A stretch of DNA of 64,000 bases from Lutraria lutraria. Lineage: Eukaryota > Mollusca > Bivalvia > Venerida > Mactridae. The position numbers and the translations under genes are program-made. Positions within the stretch are counted from its first letter, which is position 1, and every line of letters begins with the position of its first letter. The DNA lies in contig OZ026840.1 of NCBI GenBank assembly GCA_964023205.1, positions 34,079,336 to 34,143,335 of the forward strand. Reading direction: 5' to 3'. This document shows, one piece after another, positions 22,578-34,572 of the stretch. Under the pieces are notes generated by a model, which did not search any database, was not told the origin of the DNA, and saw nothing but the letters and a program-made list of their open reading frames with translations.

Positions 22578-25500
22578 TATCACTATTGTCTGATCATAAT
22601 CAACTTTATCATTTATACAAGATAGGATATTTGAGCTAGGATGCCGATCTAACGTTTCATAACCTCGGGGCCTGATGTGTACTTGGAGATGAAAACATTT
22701 GTAAGTGGTGGGATATGGCAATAGTAGAGCAACATAGATGGAAGCGAATATAACTGTTATCCCGTAGAATTATACATTTATTGAAACCTTGGAGACAATA
22801 ACTGAACAAAGTGTTGAAATATCATGACTTGAAATATGATTACTATAATTAATAATGTGGTAGACTGGGAAATATGGATTGTCGCTGGTAAATGAAAGAT
22901 AATATAAACGTAGTTTCCACACCCGCCGATGGATGTTATGACCATCTTTTGATTAAATAAGGCATCATCGAATTTGTTCCGCCCAATTGAATTAGCATTA
23001 CCCCTGGGATATTGTGAATGGCACAATACAATCTGTTATGATGTCCGTTATGGAATAGAGTATGATATTTGTGATATATTGCTCGCTGTAATTGCATTAA
23101 GTTAAGAGATGAAATTGATATTAAAGGAAACGAAGCTCCATTATATATTAACTGTATAATTACTTGTCATTAGTTTAGTAATGATTTGTTTCTCTGTACA
23201 CACTTTGATCAAAATATTGCATGGCCATATGCCTTCTCTTTATTTTGTTTGAATACAACACATCATAAACTCACGAAAATAGAAAGAAGTTCCTGTTAGA
23301 AACTCCACTGGCTCTGGCGCTGTGTGGATAAGGAATACTCAAACAGCGAATGCTTATTAAAGATTAAATTATAAACACAATTTATTAGTTGGACAAATAC
23401 AATTTTACTTGTTCTTCTTAATATTCATTATAACATTAACCACGCTTTCCAATGAATCAGGTTTTCCTGTCTGCTAAATTTTGGACCTATAGCGTCATAA
23501 ATTGTTCAAACATCGATAAGTCCTACAAAATGCAACAAAGCTGAAGTAGACCAACGTGCATACACTCATATAGGAGCGCTTTCAGATTACCTCCAAACTA
23601 GTGTATGACATTTGAATCAACTAGCCATTTCTTAAGAAAGCAAAAAATGATTCTGGAAAATTATTTTAATGTTTTACAAACATGTTGTTTCACAACGAAA
23701 ATATCTCCTATGTTCTAATATCTATGTATGTGGACATCGAAGAAAAAATAAATCTAAATTCCCAATACTGTTTGGTTATTTGTTTCCCTCCAAGCGGAGT
23801 TCTGTGAAAATGTAAATATTTCAGTAGGAAAAGTAATAAACAAACCAACCTGTGATTCACAGTAGACCACAGTTTAACAAAAGCGAGAAAATCTCCCACC
23901 TGCTGTCTGACACTGTTTTTGCTCACTAGGTCAACAGACAATGCCTAATCCAGCCTTATAATTGCGTCCACACACCTCGGGAATAAATTCGATTTTTTTA
24001 GATATTGCGCGATGGTTTAAACATGTTTGCCTCAGCAGTCTATGTTTACAATTTGTTTACAGTTTGTACGCAGCTGTTTTCAAATTGCGTGAAATATCGG
24101 TTCAGGAAGAACATACCGACGATTATCTTCCTATTTCAGAAAATATTAAGCATTAAGAAATTAAAAACCTGTTATCTTTGCAAATTTCACATCTGTACTG
24201 TATACAGGACTCAATAACATATCACCTTTGATGTTGTAAAACACAGTCTGACCTTCGATTCATCGCCTGTAACGAAATGAAACATCTGTTCCAACAACGA
24301 GGCGATTATGCACTTAAAAACCAGGTTAAAACCCAAACCAAGAGTAGAAGTTCTTTTTATGTGCATTAGATAAGAAAACGAATCTTAGGAAACACGTGCA
24401 AAAAACCCACTATCCCCAAAATACGACTTTCTCTCAAAGCCCAAAACCTACCCGATGCATTGAATCATGAAAATGGAGGCAAAAAACAATATGTTGGGAG
24501 AACCGCCTTGGAACGATATGTAGCAAAATTGCATGAGGTGGTTGAACAGATTTTGTGGTCGCGACATCACATTTACCATCGAAGAACCATTAGAAATCAC
24601 ACAAACAAACAATAGAGACATACAAGATAAGGTACGACAATCGCAATTGCAGTCTAAGTATATCCATAAAAAATATATTTCACGCAGAATCATACGTCGA
24701 GTGATAAAACAATTAATTGTAGAAACGAACATCTAGTCTGAGCGTATTAAGGATTAAAGTCCAATCATTGAAGCAAATTCATATCTTTCTATTTGATGAG
24801 AAATATTTCGTTGCTTGCCATACGAATAAAACGTCTAGTTTGTGATCCTGAATTACAATCCACATTCAACAAGCCCTGATAATATGCCTGATGTATGCCT
24901 TGAAAATAATTTCTGTAGTTTAGGTGATTCGAGCCTTCTACCTATGTCAACAGTTCACTACGATGTATCCACAAATATCTTTGTACATTAAAACTGCAGA
25001 AAGACAATATTCACTCAGCGCAAAAAGGTCGAACGGATGACCGTAAACAATACTTTTTCTGGCCGACCGCCTGCTTGCAAGCAACCTTGGTTAATTTCAT
25101 ACGTATATTTAATATATACACTGCATTGGTATCATAATTATTAGCGTTGGTAATTAAAAGTTGATTTTTTATGAATTGGTTGAATAATTGTAAATCAATA
25201 AACGCAGAAAACCACGAAAAAAGAAGGCGTGTCAGCGTGGAAATGGTTTTGTTAAAGCTAGAAGTAAAAAGTACAAAATATAATAATTGAATATTGATAA
25301 TGCGGTACTGAGGCTTACAAAGAATATGCCAATAAAGTTGGTAAACGATATTAATGCGATAAATGGAATAATGAAACTTGATAGAACGAGGCTTTAGGGA
25401 GTACGTTAGGCTTGATAAACAACGTTTTGTATTCATTGACAGTAAATAAAATACAATATACACCAGTTCACAACGGTAATAGCACAGAAGGGAATGGTGC

Positions 25501-25904
25501 CTGAAATGGCGTACCATTATATCGCTTTATTTATTTGTCATGCCTTGCTTCAGTCGTTGTAAAAAGAGCAAAACTGATATAAAACTACGCATTAGAAGGC
25601 TCGTTAATTTGTGCCAGTATAGCTTAGTCATTAAGATTCACATAAAAAATCTTCCGATGATGTTAGAACAGGAGAAAATTGAAAACGTGGTAGAATAAGC
25701 ATTTTTTGAGAGATGGAATGCAACAAAACCCAATTGTGAAGTGTTTATTGGCTCGTAAATTCACTCATGTACGTTTAACGAAGTGATAGGAACAAAAAAG
25801 AATAGATATTTTGTGATAAAATATAAAGATCATATACTGATTAACCAGAATACAATACAAAAGACATGGCAGGTAAATTAAAATGTCTAGTTCATCTGGT
25901 GTAG

Positions 25905-26005
25905 AGTCAAACCTGTGTTAGCGATCAACTACGATAAAAGGCCACCCTGTGAATAAAGACTTTTCTTTTGAAAACCGTCATCGATTATGTAGAACAAAAT
26001 GAAGA
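25905..26005 (-). mobile_element. Short inverted relative of the 568-820 MITE
   Basis: AGAGTCAAACCTGTGTTAGCGATCAAC and the AAAGGCCACCCTGTGAATAA body correspond to one end unit of the element at 568-820 in reverse orientation. It sits about 40 bp from the donor of the 26.1 kb signal exon. Confidence 0.5.
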
Positions 26006-26046
26006 CAAGTTTGTCTCTATGTCATGCGCAATTATTTAATACGTAC

Positions 26047-26128
26047 CCGCAGCTAAACGTAGGTTATCCCAATAAACTAGAACACAAAACATTAAACATA
26101 TCCACCAATATTTCGTTTTGTGATACAT
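26047..26128 (-). CDS. Candidate alternative signal-peptide exon of gene B (26.1 kb)
   Basis: ATG at 26128-26126 opens 27 codons ending at the donor GCGG|GTACGT in phase 1, compatible with the WAP-like exon at 16989 (9 kb away). The core (residues 8-19, WWICLMFCVLVY) is strongly hydrophobic. The last 70 nt align with the signal exons at 7822-7891 and 33543-33612. Where they have the start ATG this copy reads ACG, but a new in-frame ATG lies 12 nt upstream and restores a start. Usage is inferred, not shown. Confidence 0.5.
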
Positions 26129-26149
26129 TATAAAATTATACTATAGTTT

Positions 26150-26430
26150 AAAACTTGTCTATGTTCCAAAAAAACTATCATACAATAACCATCAGATTCA
26201 CCACTGAACGATTTCCTGCAGTCCCTCGAATGAAAGTAACACTTATATAAACTTTATGTTCGTCTATTATACTTTATTCTTTGATACACAATATTCTACA
26301 TACGTCTTTATCCCAAATTCTATCATACAATAACTATCTGATTCACCACTGAAATACTTATTTCCTGGAATTGTGAAAATAACACTTATATAAACTTTAT
26401 GTTTCGCTAATTTTCGCTCATTATCTGTAA
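26150..26430 (-). promoter_or_regulatory. Tandem 143-145 bp duplication with TATA-like motif upstream of the 26.1 kb exon
   Basis: CTATCATACAATAAC and ACACTTATATAAACTTTATG each occur twice, about 145 bp apart (26175 and 26320; 26243 and 26386). On the minus strand each copy carries TTTATATAAGTG, a TATA-box candidate, 115-265 bp upstream of the ATG at 26128. Spacing and orientation fit a promoter; this is inference. Confidence 0.35.
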
Positions 26431-27685
26431 AGTTATGATAATATAGGTAAAGTGCTCGATTTCATATGTAGAATATTTCCTGTCGATTTATAGATACCTG
26501 TTTTATTTCTACATGTCTGTATCAGTGGCGAGTTTATGAGTGTACTGCTGAATGAAAATATGAGTTAAGTGCTAATGATTGCTGGCTGAGTAGAGCACTA
26601 TTTACACATTAGATAAATGCGATTCCACTCGAGGGAACACACGCGCGAATGCACTTAGTATGCAATAACAACACGGTAAGCGGTGTTTATTGCATTGTAA
26701 TATTAATGATTACAAACAAAAAATACATTACTCAAAATTTAATAAGGAACACTCGCGATATTGCTTGTAGTGATTATTTCACGATTTTAATGCTGTTGTT
26801 GATAAAAATTAAATAAAAATTGGTCATCCAAGCACCATAAAATTATACCAGTGCAAAAATGAAACAAATGATGTTCATTGTACATGGATATAAATTGTAT
26901 ACTTTTTTGTACGGACTTTTCAAACATTGAGTAAGTGATCCTTATCGAATTTTGAGTAGTATATCATACTCAATTTCACTGTTAATAACATAGTTATTGA
27001 GCATTATCAAATGTTGAGCAGTATAGTTGAATATGTTATAAATGTGTTTAATCCAACATGTGTTTTATTCCATACACATACACTTTAATATATACTCGTC
27101 TGACATTATAAAGTATATCACCCGTCAGTTTTATATTTAAAATGAATTTTAAAGCAACACTGACGCTGATAACATGAATTAGAAATCCTCAGCTAGCGAT
27201 TGAACATTCATACAATTCAAAATTGCACACGTATAACAACATGTAGGAAATATCACATCTCCTATAACTTGATATAATCCAACTCGTTGTCAATATCGAC
27301 ATTCAACGTTCATCAAATCAATCCAATCCATATCTTACAACCATGTTAGTTGATTCATTCCGTCACGATTCATTTTGTTTTGTTTCAAAAACAACCAAAC
27401 CAATGACAGGTATTTCGACAGATTACATTCTTCCCGTGTGAGTATGATATTCGTGTTTTTATATCAATTCCTACTGAGAAAAGAATTGTTTAATTAGCGT
27501 CAGTCTAGATAGCAAACTGTGAGAAGCTAAACTCCAATGTACCAAACAGCGAGCATTCCAGAAGACAACGACCACAATCATTTATTTATATAAATTGTTT
27601 TCGTAACTGGACCAAGGCAATAAGTTAAACCCCTTTTTATTAAATGATCACTTGACATACAAGATCCATTTGACAGATCTGAACT

Positions 27686-27845
27686 CATTTATATGTAAAT
27701 GTGACATCTACGGATCGCGAATGTCAACACATGCCTGAAGTATTTGCCTCCAATTCTGCCCTATTAATTCAATAAGCATGGTCTGTAATAGGATGTGTTT
27801 GTGTCATTCGATTGGTCAATGCCTCAGAGACAAAGGGGAGGTAAA
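27686..27845 (-). promoter_or_regulatory. Conserved upstream block U1 (TATA-like), 1.6 kb upstream of the 26.1 kb signal exon
   Basis: Aligns over about 155 bp with 34422-34572, including TTATATGTAAATG, GACATC, TATTTGC, TCCAATT and GGAG landmarks. On the minus strand it reads CATTTACATATAAAT, a TATA-box candidate. Each member of the pair sits 5' of a homologous signal exon, suggesting a duplicated promoter unit. It could instead be an old dispersed repeat. Confidence 0.35.
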
Positions 27846-28429
27846 ATTTAAATGTAACACCTTTTTGATATTTACTTTATGGATATTTTAAAGACTTTTT
27901 AAGAGTATGCTTTTGTTGACGGGAGTTCGGTGCTTTAGAGAGGGCCGCTTGTTGTCCTTCATCGATTTCAGACCACGGGCAGAAGTAACGGACCTATGAT
28001 GAAAAATTTGTAAAAAGTTACACATAAAACACCATAACTTAACTAATAATCACCTTAAATGAGTCACAAAATTTGACCCCTTTTAACGGGTATAGTATAA
28101 TCATTATTAACTAGTTAATTAACATTATCATAATTATTAATCGTACATAGTCGAACGGGTTCGAATTGTGTGACAACTTTATTTTCATTAAGACAATTTG
28201 GGGTTAAATCATTGTGTTTTATGTAAACTTTATTACAATTTTACCATCATATGTCCGTTACTTCTGCCCGTGTTTCAGACCATCTCCTGGTTTATAATAT
28301 TGGTGTAAATAATGTTATGGTCTCATAATCAGGTTGAAACACAGAGGCTGTATCAAAAACATATATAAGCATCTTTATAATATGATGGTATTCATATTGA
28401 ATTGGTCATTAAGGGGCTTAGCTTGCGCT

Positions 28430-28740
28430 AAAATGATGTGTCAGCACCTTTCTACGAGTTCCGGGTGCACCCCCCCCCCCCCGCCACAGAAGAATAAAAA
28501 TCACTGTAGATTGCATGCCGGAGACATATTCTGAGACACACATTATTAAACTTGGCTGAATGCTCTTCTATTCTCCCGGTCCCTACCCTCTTAATTTTAT
28601 TGCTTTTTTACATTTCTTTCATTTGTCAGAACAAAGTGTAGGCACGTACTTACAGTGTCTAAAGGAAGCTGCGCAAGAGCTGTATGTGTAATGAAACGGC
28701 CTTTTTCAACTTTTTTCATTCTATTAGTCTTAGGTAAATA
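28430..28740. repeat. Interspersed repeat copy 1 (related to 33160-33400)
   Basis: Shares a TCACTGTAGATTG / GAGACACACATTATT / CTTGGCTGAA / ATTCTCCCGGTCC series with CGCTGTATATTG / GAGACGCATTATT / CTTGGTTAAA / ATTCTCCTGGTCC at 33230-33320. It contains a C13 tract. An apparent donor at about 28652 lies inside it and is probably not a gene exon. Confidence 0.55.
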
Positions 28741-29420
28741 CATTTGTATATGACACACAGCGACCATGGATCGCAGAACAATGTGTTCCAGTATGAAGCA
28801 AATACATTATCAACTCATTAACGCTGTTTATTTGCGCATCAAACTATCACAGTTACACGCTTTATAAACAATAATTACGCCCGCAATCATGTAACAGCGA
28901 GATAATTTGTTTTGATGAATATTATACTTAGCGTATTTTAAATACATAAATGCAGGAGAAACTTAATTTAAAACAAAACAATTATCGTCATGACGATATT
29001 TCATCCTGCTGTGTCGAAGCATTAACCAATTCAACAGATGTTTGAGTAAGATTTACGCCGTTTTCTAACAATCGTTCAGTTACATACGACAACCGGTGCA
29101 CCTTGCAAGTTTTCCAGGACTGTATTTTAAACAGTATTAACTTACCCTTCAACAAGAAGGCGAATACTTCACACGTTGAAGAATTTCGACATTTTAAAAG
29201 ATGGGTGATGTGAGACACGCGTCTCTTTGTGTATGTTTGGATAAAGTTAAATTACATTTCTTGTCATACTTGTATCAAGGTGTATTTATCAATACAGGCG
29301 CCTCAAAGAACACCCGCGCCATTTAAAGACCAATGCCATTCGTGCCCCCTACCTACTACTAAACACTGGTTTGTAATTATGTAAAAAAATTACTTAAATT
29401 AAGCCACTATTGCGCCTTAA

Positions 29421-29765
29421 AGGGGCATACCCTACAACTGACAAACATTCTGTGAAAGTGTAAAAATGTGCTAGATGTATATGTAAAACAATATATAAAG
29501 GATAATTGCAGGAAGAACATGGGTTATAAAATGACTAGTTTAGGTACTAGCCGCAAAAAACATAGCTATGAATAATAAATCACTTCCACCCAAAAATTTC
29601 TATGACTAAATGTATGTGTCACAAATACATATTTTTTATGATTTTATTTTTAATTGGATGAATTTTTGGCTGAAACTTTCTTCGTCAGCTTTTTTCTTTA
29701 CAAGCTTCTAATTTATTATCATTTTGCCCTAATTCTAAATGCACCAAGTTGTAGGGTATGCCCCT
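29421..29765. mobile_element. piggyBac-like MITE
   Basis: A 345-bp element with perfect 19-bp inverted ends AGGGGCATACCCTACAACT, flanked on both sides by TTAA (29417-29420 and 29766-29769), the piggyBac target duplication. No transposase; the internal 60-codon frame is incidental. Perfect TIRs suggest recent mobility. Confidence 0.85.
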
Positions 29766-31629
29766 TTAATCAACATGGTTACATATTGGACTTAAATCGG
29801 GTTTTCATAATTTTTAACACAAATATAGCTTTATAATCACTATAACAGTCATGCCAATGTATTGTCTTGTGTTATTTCCAGTGGTTAGCTGCCATGCTGA
29901 ATTTGGCTTATTGCTCGTTAAAAAATTCTAGTGGTCACGTGATACATTCACGTGTCTAGCTCTGTCTAACATATTACCTGTATTGTCTTGTAGCTATAGA
30001 GCAAGGAAATTATTGCCACCATGAATTTCGTAATAATGGAAACACGGGTAAAATGTCCCAGAACTATCATAAAACTGAGGCATTAATTAATTTCGTAAGC
30101 AAACAATATCTCCATTAAAACAACAAACTAAAATAAAATTTATGTGGCATTTATTCCCCCACGCAATTTGTTCTTTCTCTGATAACAAATGCAATTGAAC
30201 AAAAAACATGAACAACGCGATAAGTTAATCGTGTTATTTTCCAGGAAGATAAAGCAAGCGTGGTTTATTTTGATTTTAATAGAATGTGGCATTGTGCACA
30301 CTACTTTCTGTCAAAATAAGTTAAAATAGCTGTCGATAAAGAAGCTGGAACCAGTTTCAAAATACGGTGCATCGTCCTATTCATGTTGAAAAAAGGCCGA
30401 AGAAAGATCAGATGCACCCGATGTAGCATGTACAAGTGGTCCTCTTATTCGTGTGTATCAATTTGAGTGGGTGTAAAAAATGCCGACGGGCTCATAGTTC
30501 TACCCTGTTGTGTTTGTATGTTGTTGGTGTTTACAGTGATGAATTATTGGTGGTCAAGTACTAGTAGTAGTAGTGCGATTAGACAGACTTTTGTATGCGA
30601 TGTTTTTCTATGTATATGTTTTCTTTTTAGATCGCCATGAATCAAACGTAAAGAAATCAAATTACTACATAATTTAGATCTTGGTCATCATACGTATAAT
30701 TGTGCTATACGCAGCCATTGTCTAGATTTATTTAGACACGTGTGAGCCACAGGGAATGATCTGATATAGAGTTATCATTTTTATTAATCTTCAAGTTCAT
30801 CCTTTATCTCCGTAAAGTATATCACAATCTTAATACTCAACGTGAGTTTGAAAAGGTTGTATAAATAACGATTGACTGAGCAGTTATTATTAAATACAAA
30901 TATATCTAGATGATTACAATGCAGTTGAGGAAATAATGATATATTGCTTGTAAACTGCTAGATTGGTGTCACGTGATCAGCAATAGCATTAACTATTTCA
31001 ATAACATTGGGAAGAGATTTCTTTACTTCTAGCAGTCGTTATTATCGACCTGCACATGATCATCACCAGGACATGAAAGAAGTAAGTAACATAAATATAA
31101 ACTTAAATGAATACATAATTATGTTCCCTGAAGTTAGAAGAACCCAAACGGTAAAAGCTTTCTGAGCTAAGTCAATCAGTGCCATTATTTGATCAAATAC
31201 AAACCTAACATTTCTACTTGGGAAAAAAAGTTGCAATACATTTTGCCAAATGATTGTTGCTTAAATAGCAAAGGTCATTGCTGTTTTATTCCCCCAAAGA
31301 AATCACTCCTACGAAATGATTGCCCTATGATTGCATACATATCCGTGCACACCATTACTGCAGCGCAAGCAATTATAAGCAATCCATAAAACTGATTTGG
31401 TGGTTGGAAGCACGCAGGATATAATACAAATGTTCGCTTTAAATAATGTTTATAAACTCTATGATTACCTGAAATAATTGCTGGCGCATGACCCTTCAAT
31501 CATGGAAGACCGTCGATTATAGAGATAATTATCGCTAAATCCATTCATTATGAAAGAACGCATCAATATGATAACGACGGTCTTTCGATTTGTGTGTTGT
31601 ATAGAACATAGTGTTGATACATAATATAA

Positions 31630-31789
31630 TGTATATATCTCCAGTTAGCATTCGTAGAGCACGTGAAATTTGCAAACTGTGATAACTTCACAAAAATAGC
31701 ATACAATACCATACAAGCGTAACTATAGGCATTACCAACAATAATTTGACCATTTACAATATCATTGAATTTTGCAGCAATACTGCTCT
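31630..31789 (-). pseudogene. Possible decayed sushi-domain exon
   Basis: After an acceptor-like CAATCTTTAG| the phase-1 frame shows NDIVNGQIIVGN, YSYACMVLY, an 18-residue gap, FTC and NANW, the order NG, Cys2, Cys3, Trp of a CCP. Cys1 and the final P-x-C are missing and there is no donor. It lies 1.8 kb downstream of the 33.6 kb signal exon, in gene B orientation. It could be the remnant of a third gene copy, or coincidence. Confidence 0.25.
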
Positions 31790-33159
31790 CTAAAGATTGC
31801 GCTAACTGGAACGTTAGTATAAGAAGCATCTGGGGAGTTAATATGTGAGCGATTAGGAGGGCATTAATGGCGATTAATGTGCACTATTTATCTGTATTTA
31901 TATGTCTTATATTGTATTTAATTCTGGCATAAACAGTTTGTCTGAGTCAACTGATCAACAAAATGAAGAAAGTATACCATTATCAGCGAGCGAGAGGACA
32001 TAACGAAATATCATTTCACTAGATCTTTCAACGGGAGGCCATTCTCACATACATGTACTAGTATGCGATAACATAATCGTCATATGTCATATTTTTTAAT
32101 ATGATAATGGAATCATTTCAAATACAATGTAATTCATATGATATTATACTATTTCTGGGAAAAGAAAAACATCTAAATCAACTCTCAATGATATTTGTTA
32201 ATGTTCTTAATATGTTCTCTGTTAATGGAAAACAATAACATTAATCGTTTAGCTAAAATAGTTTCAGCATGGCAATAAAAAGAGAACTTGCAGCATTTAA
32301 ATTCAATGGTGTAGTTTTCCTCGATTCGAAACAAACCATAGAAGCCTCTGTTTATTCTGTTCAACCGTTGTTTAAAATATTAAGACATATTGATGGTTAT
32401 TATAAATAATCAGCAGTGTATATCAATACATTAAAAAGGGACACATAGTTATGTACATAATGTGTCTTGTTTCCATTTCTGTGAAAAGTTACTCTCATGA
32501 TGTTGAAGTTGTTGCGAACAATCAGCGTCTCAGTTTGTACATTAACACCACACTTGAAACACTGTGAAGAATGATAGATTCAGACGTGATAAAGTAAAGT
32601 ATTAAGAGGTTTGATAGAAAGATGCTAGACGTTTGGGAATACAATAAGCGTGATAAACTTTATGTTGTATTTCTTGACAGTAAATTAAACATTCAATTCT
32701 ACGTTTCGTGATTGTAACGGTCCCTTGTGAAATCGTGAATATTTTCACTGCCATAAAGACTCTGAGTTATTATTTTCCTTCTGTTCAGACACGGTAGAGA
32801 TTAAAAGTAATAATTGAATCATTAAAAAAAACTGATGAATAGATGAAGTAAGTCTGAAAAGAATTAGAATACAAGAAAGATGCTTAACGTTGGCCGTTTT
32901 GTACTAAACATTGCATAACAAATATCTAAACACAGTCGCAAATATGAACCGCATTGAACATTTCATGTCCATTTTTCTTCAATGTCCAGTAAAATTGTTT
33001 GGTTTTATGATCTACAGATACTTCTGAAATTGGCACTTAAAAAGCATTTACATTTATCAGGGTCACTTCCATGACAATAAACCACATTAAAACAAGATAC
33101 ACCTCAGCTTTGCCATATTCGATTAAAAAGCACATTTCTCGTCAGCGGCGTAGCTTTCC

Positions 33160-33400
33160 CTAAAACAATATGTAGGCATCTTTCTAGGTGGGGTTAGGTA
33201 TGGGAGCATGCCCCTGCCGTAAAGAAATAAATCGCTGTATATTGTCAGAGACGCATTATTGGGCACATATTATCTAAACTTGGTTAAACAGGCCCTGTGT
33301 ACTCGGATTCTCCTGGTCCGAACCACCATCATTTTATTTTTTCGATTTTGGCATTGTTATGGCTTAAAAACGCCTTTTACAACAACAGTAAATAGGTCTA
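33160..33400. repeat. Interspersed repeat copy 2
   Basis: Diverged copy of 28430-28740. It ends less than 150 bp from the donor of the 33.6 kb signal exon. Confidence 0.5.
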
Positions 33401-33542
33401 ATGATAAGTTGGTTTTCTAATCAAGTTCAAATACCGAAAAGATTTAAAAACCGGTCCGAAAAAAAGTGGTTGTTATAATCATATGTTTTTATTATAGTCT
33501 TGATATTACGTTGGTCGCTAAGTGAGGTCATTCTGCACCTAC

Positions 33543-33612
33543 CTGAAATCATTCCTATGATATTCCAACATAACGAAGCAAAAAACACTAAACATTTCCA
33601 ACGATATCGCAT
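33543..33612 (-). CDS. Candidate signal-peptide exon of gene B (33.6 kb)
   Basis: ATG at 33612-33610 opens 23 codons (MRYRW start, hydrophobic core at residues 7-15, CLVFFASLC) ending at the donor TTTCAG|GTAGGT in phase 1. It has the same 70-nt length and start (ATGCGATAT) as the gene A signal exon, so it is the best candidate for gene B's original first exon, now 16.5 kb from the WAP-like exon. The joint yields Ala at the start of the WAP-like domain, as in gene A. Confidence 0.62.
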
Positions 33613-34080
33613 TATTTGTTGTGTGTGAATATTGTTTTAATATAGCCTCCGACAGCGGTCTAACGCACAAATGAATCACTTATTTGATAAAGATTTTTAT
33701 TGGCAATAGCAGTTCTTAAAGTGGCATCATCACCTATATTTTGTCCAATTCACGGTTATTGGTCATCTCCTCTTGGAAAATTATATAGGTGGATTGGACG
33801 TTATCATTTACAACGTACACACATCAGTGTCTTCATCGATACCTGTTATAATTCCAACACATGTTCGTAACTATTGCTCCTATGTCCATGAAGAGTGGGA
33901 ATAACAAATCTCCGAATACACAAATGAAGGCATTATTGAATATGTTACAGCCGATGTACATAAACAATTAAGTTACTAGACATTGACAGCTTTATCTCCA
34001 TTTTGTCTAAGATTTGAGAATTATTTTGAGATATAATTATACATTAATTTTGGGTTTATAGCATTCAATATAGTATACAA

Positions 34081-34345
34081 ATAATGCCCCCCACCCCCAA
34101 GGTCAAGTGGTTAATGTCGCTGACTTCAAATCACTGTAGCCTCACACTGATAGCGAGTCATGTGTTCGTGTCCAGCTATCAACCATATGTCTCTTTATGT
34201 GAAAAAGTAGGCAGTTGCTTACGGATGGGAGTCTAGTACTGGTTCTTCCCAGGAACGATGGTTAGGTGAACTGTCCGCCTCTTATGACTCTGACAGTTGA
34301 AAAGAGGCGTAAAATCCGATGAAACAAACAAACAAATGTACATTG
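34081..34345 (+). mobile_element. SINE with AAAC tail
   Basis: A tRNA-like head (AAGTGGTTAATGTCGCTGAC), a degenerate B-box (TGTGTTCGTGTCC), the body CAGTTGCTTACGGATGG, and an (AAAC)n tail after GGCGTAAAATCC. Confidence 0.65.
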
Positions 34346-34421
34346 TATCTTGGCATCAATGGTGTTTGATTTGGAATTGTGATGAAAAGTGCATTCTATA
34401 CTCTCTCGAAAGACCTGATTT

Positions 34422-34572
34422 AATTTATATGTAAATGAGACATCCACGAAATGTTAAACAAACACAAGTTCTATTTGCTTCCAATTTGTTCCAATTAATT
34501 TGATGATCTTCCTCAATAATGGGATTTGTTCCAGTCATTCCATAGCTTTTACCCTTGGGACAACGAGGAGAT
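34422..34572 (-). promoter_or_regulatory. Conserved upstream block U2 (TATA-like), 0.8 kb upstream of the 33.6 kb signal exon
   Basis: Partner of 27686-27845. The minus strand reads CATTTACATATAAATTAAAT and then TCAGGTCT, which could serve as TATA and initiator. The orientation agrees with gene B. Confidence 0.35.

Larger units (their letters stand above)
17000..26040. other. Long 5' intronic region of gene B with no recognised exon
   Basis: AT-rich, with scattered short frames of low-complexity composition and no sushi, WAP or enzyme motif on either strand. Apart from the 26-bp AT satellite at 22396-22577 and the MITE relative at 25905-26005, I see nothing to annotate. The 168-codon minus frame at 25011-25517 shows no recognisable motif. 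Confidence 0.5.

Noticed and set aside
25011..25517. 168-codon minus-strand open frame
   Set aside because: Composition is that of AT-rich noncoding DNA, with no motif, no splice context in a known gene and no signal peptide.
28652..28730. ATG frame ending at the donor ACT|GTAAGT
   Set aside because: Phase 0 and inside an interspersed repeat; not a leader for gene B.
31440..31499. Ten-codon frame ending TTTCAG|GTAATC in phase 1
   Set aside because: Too short, no hydrophobic core, weak donor; no clear homology to the other leader exons.
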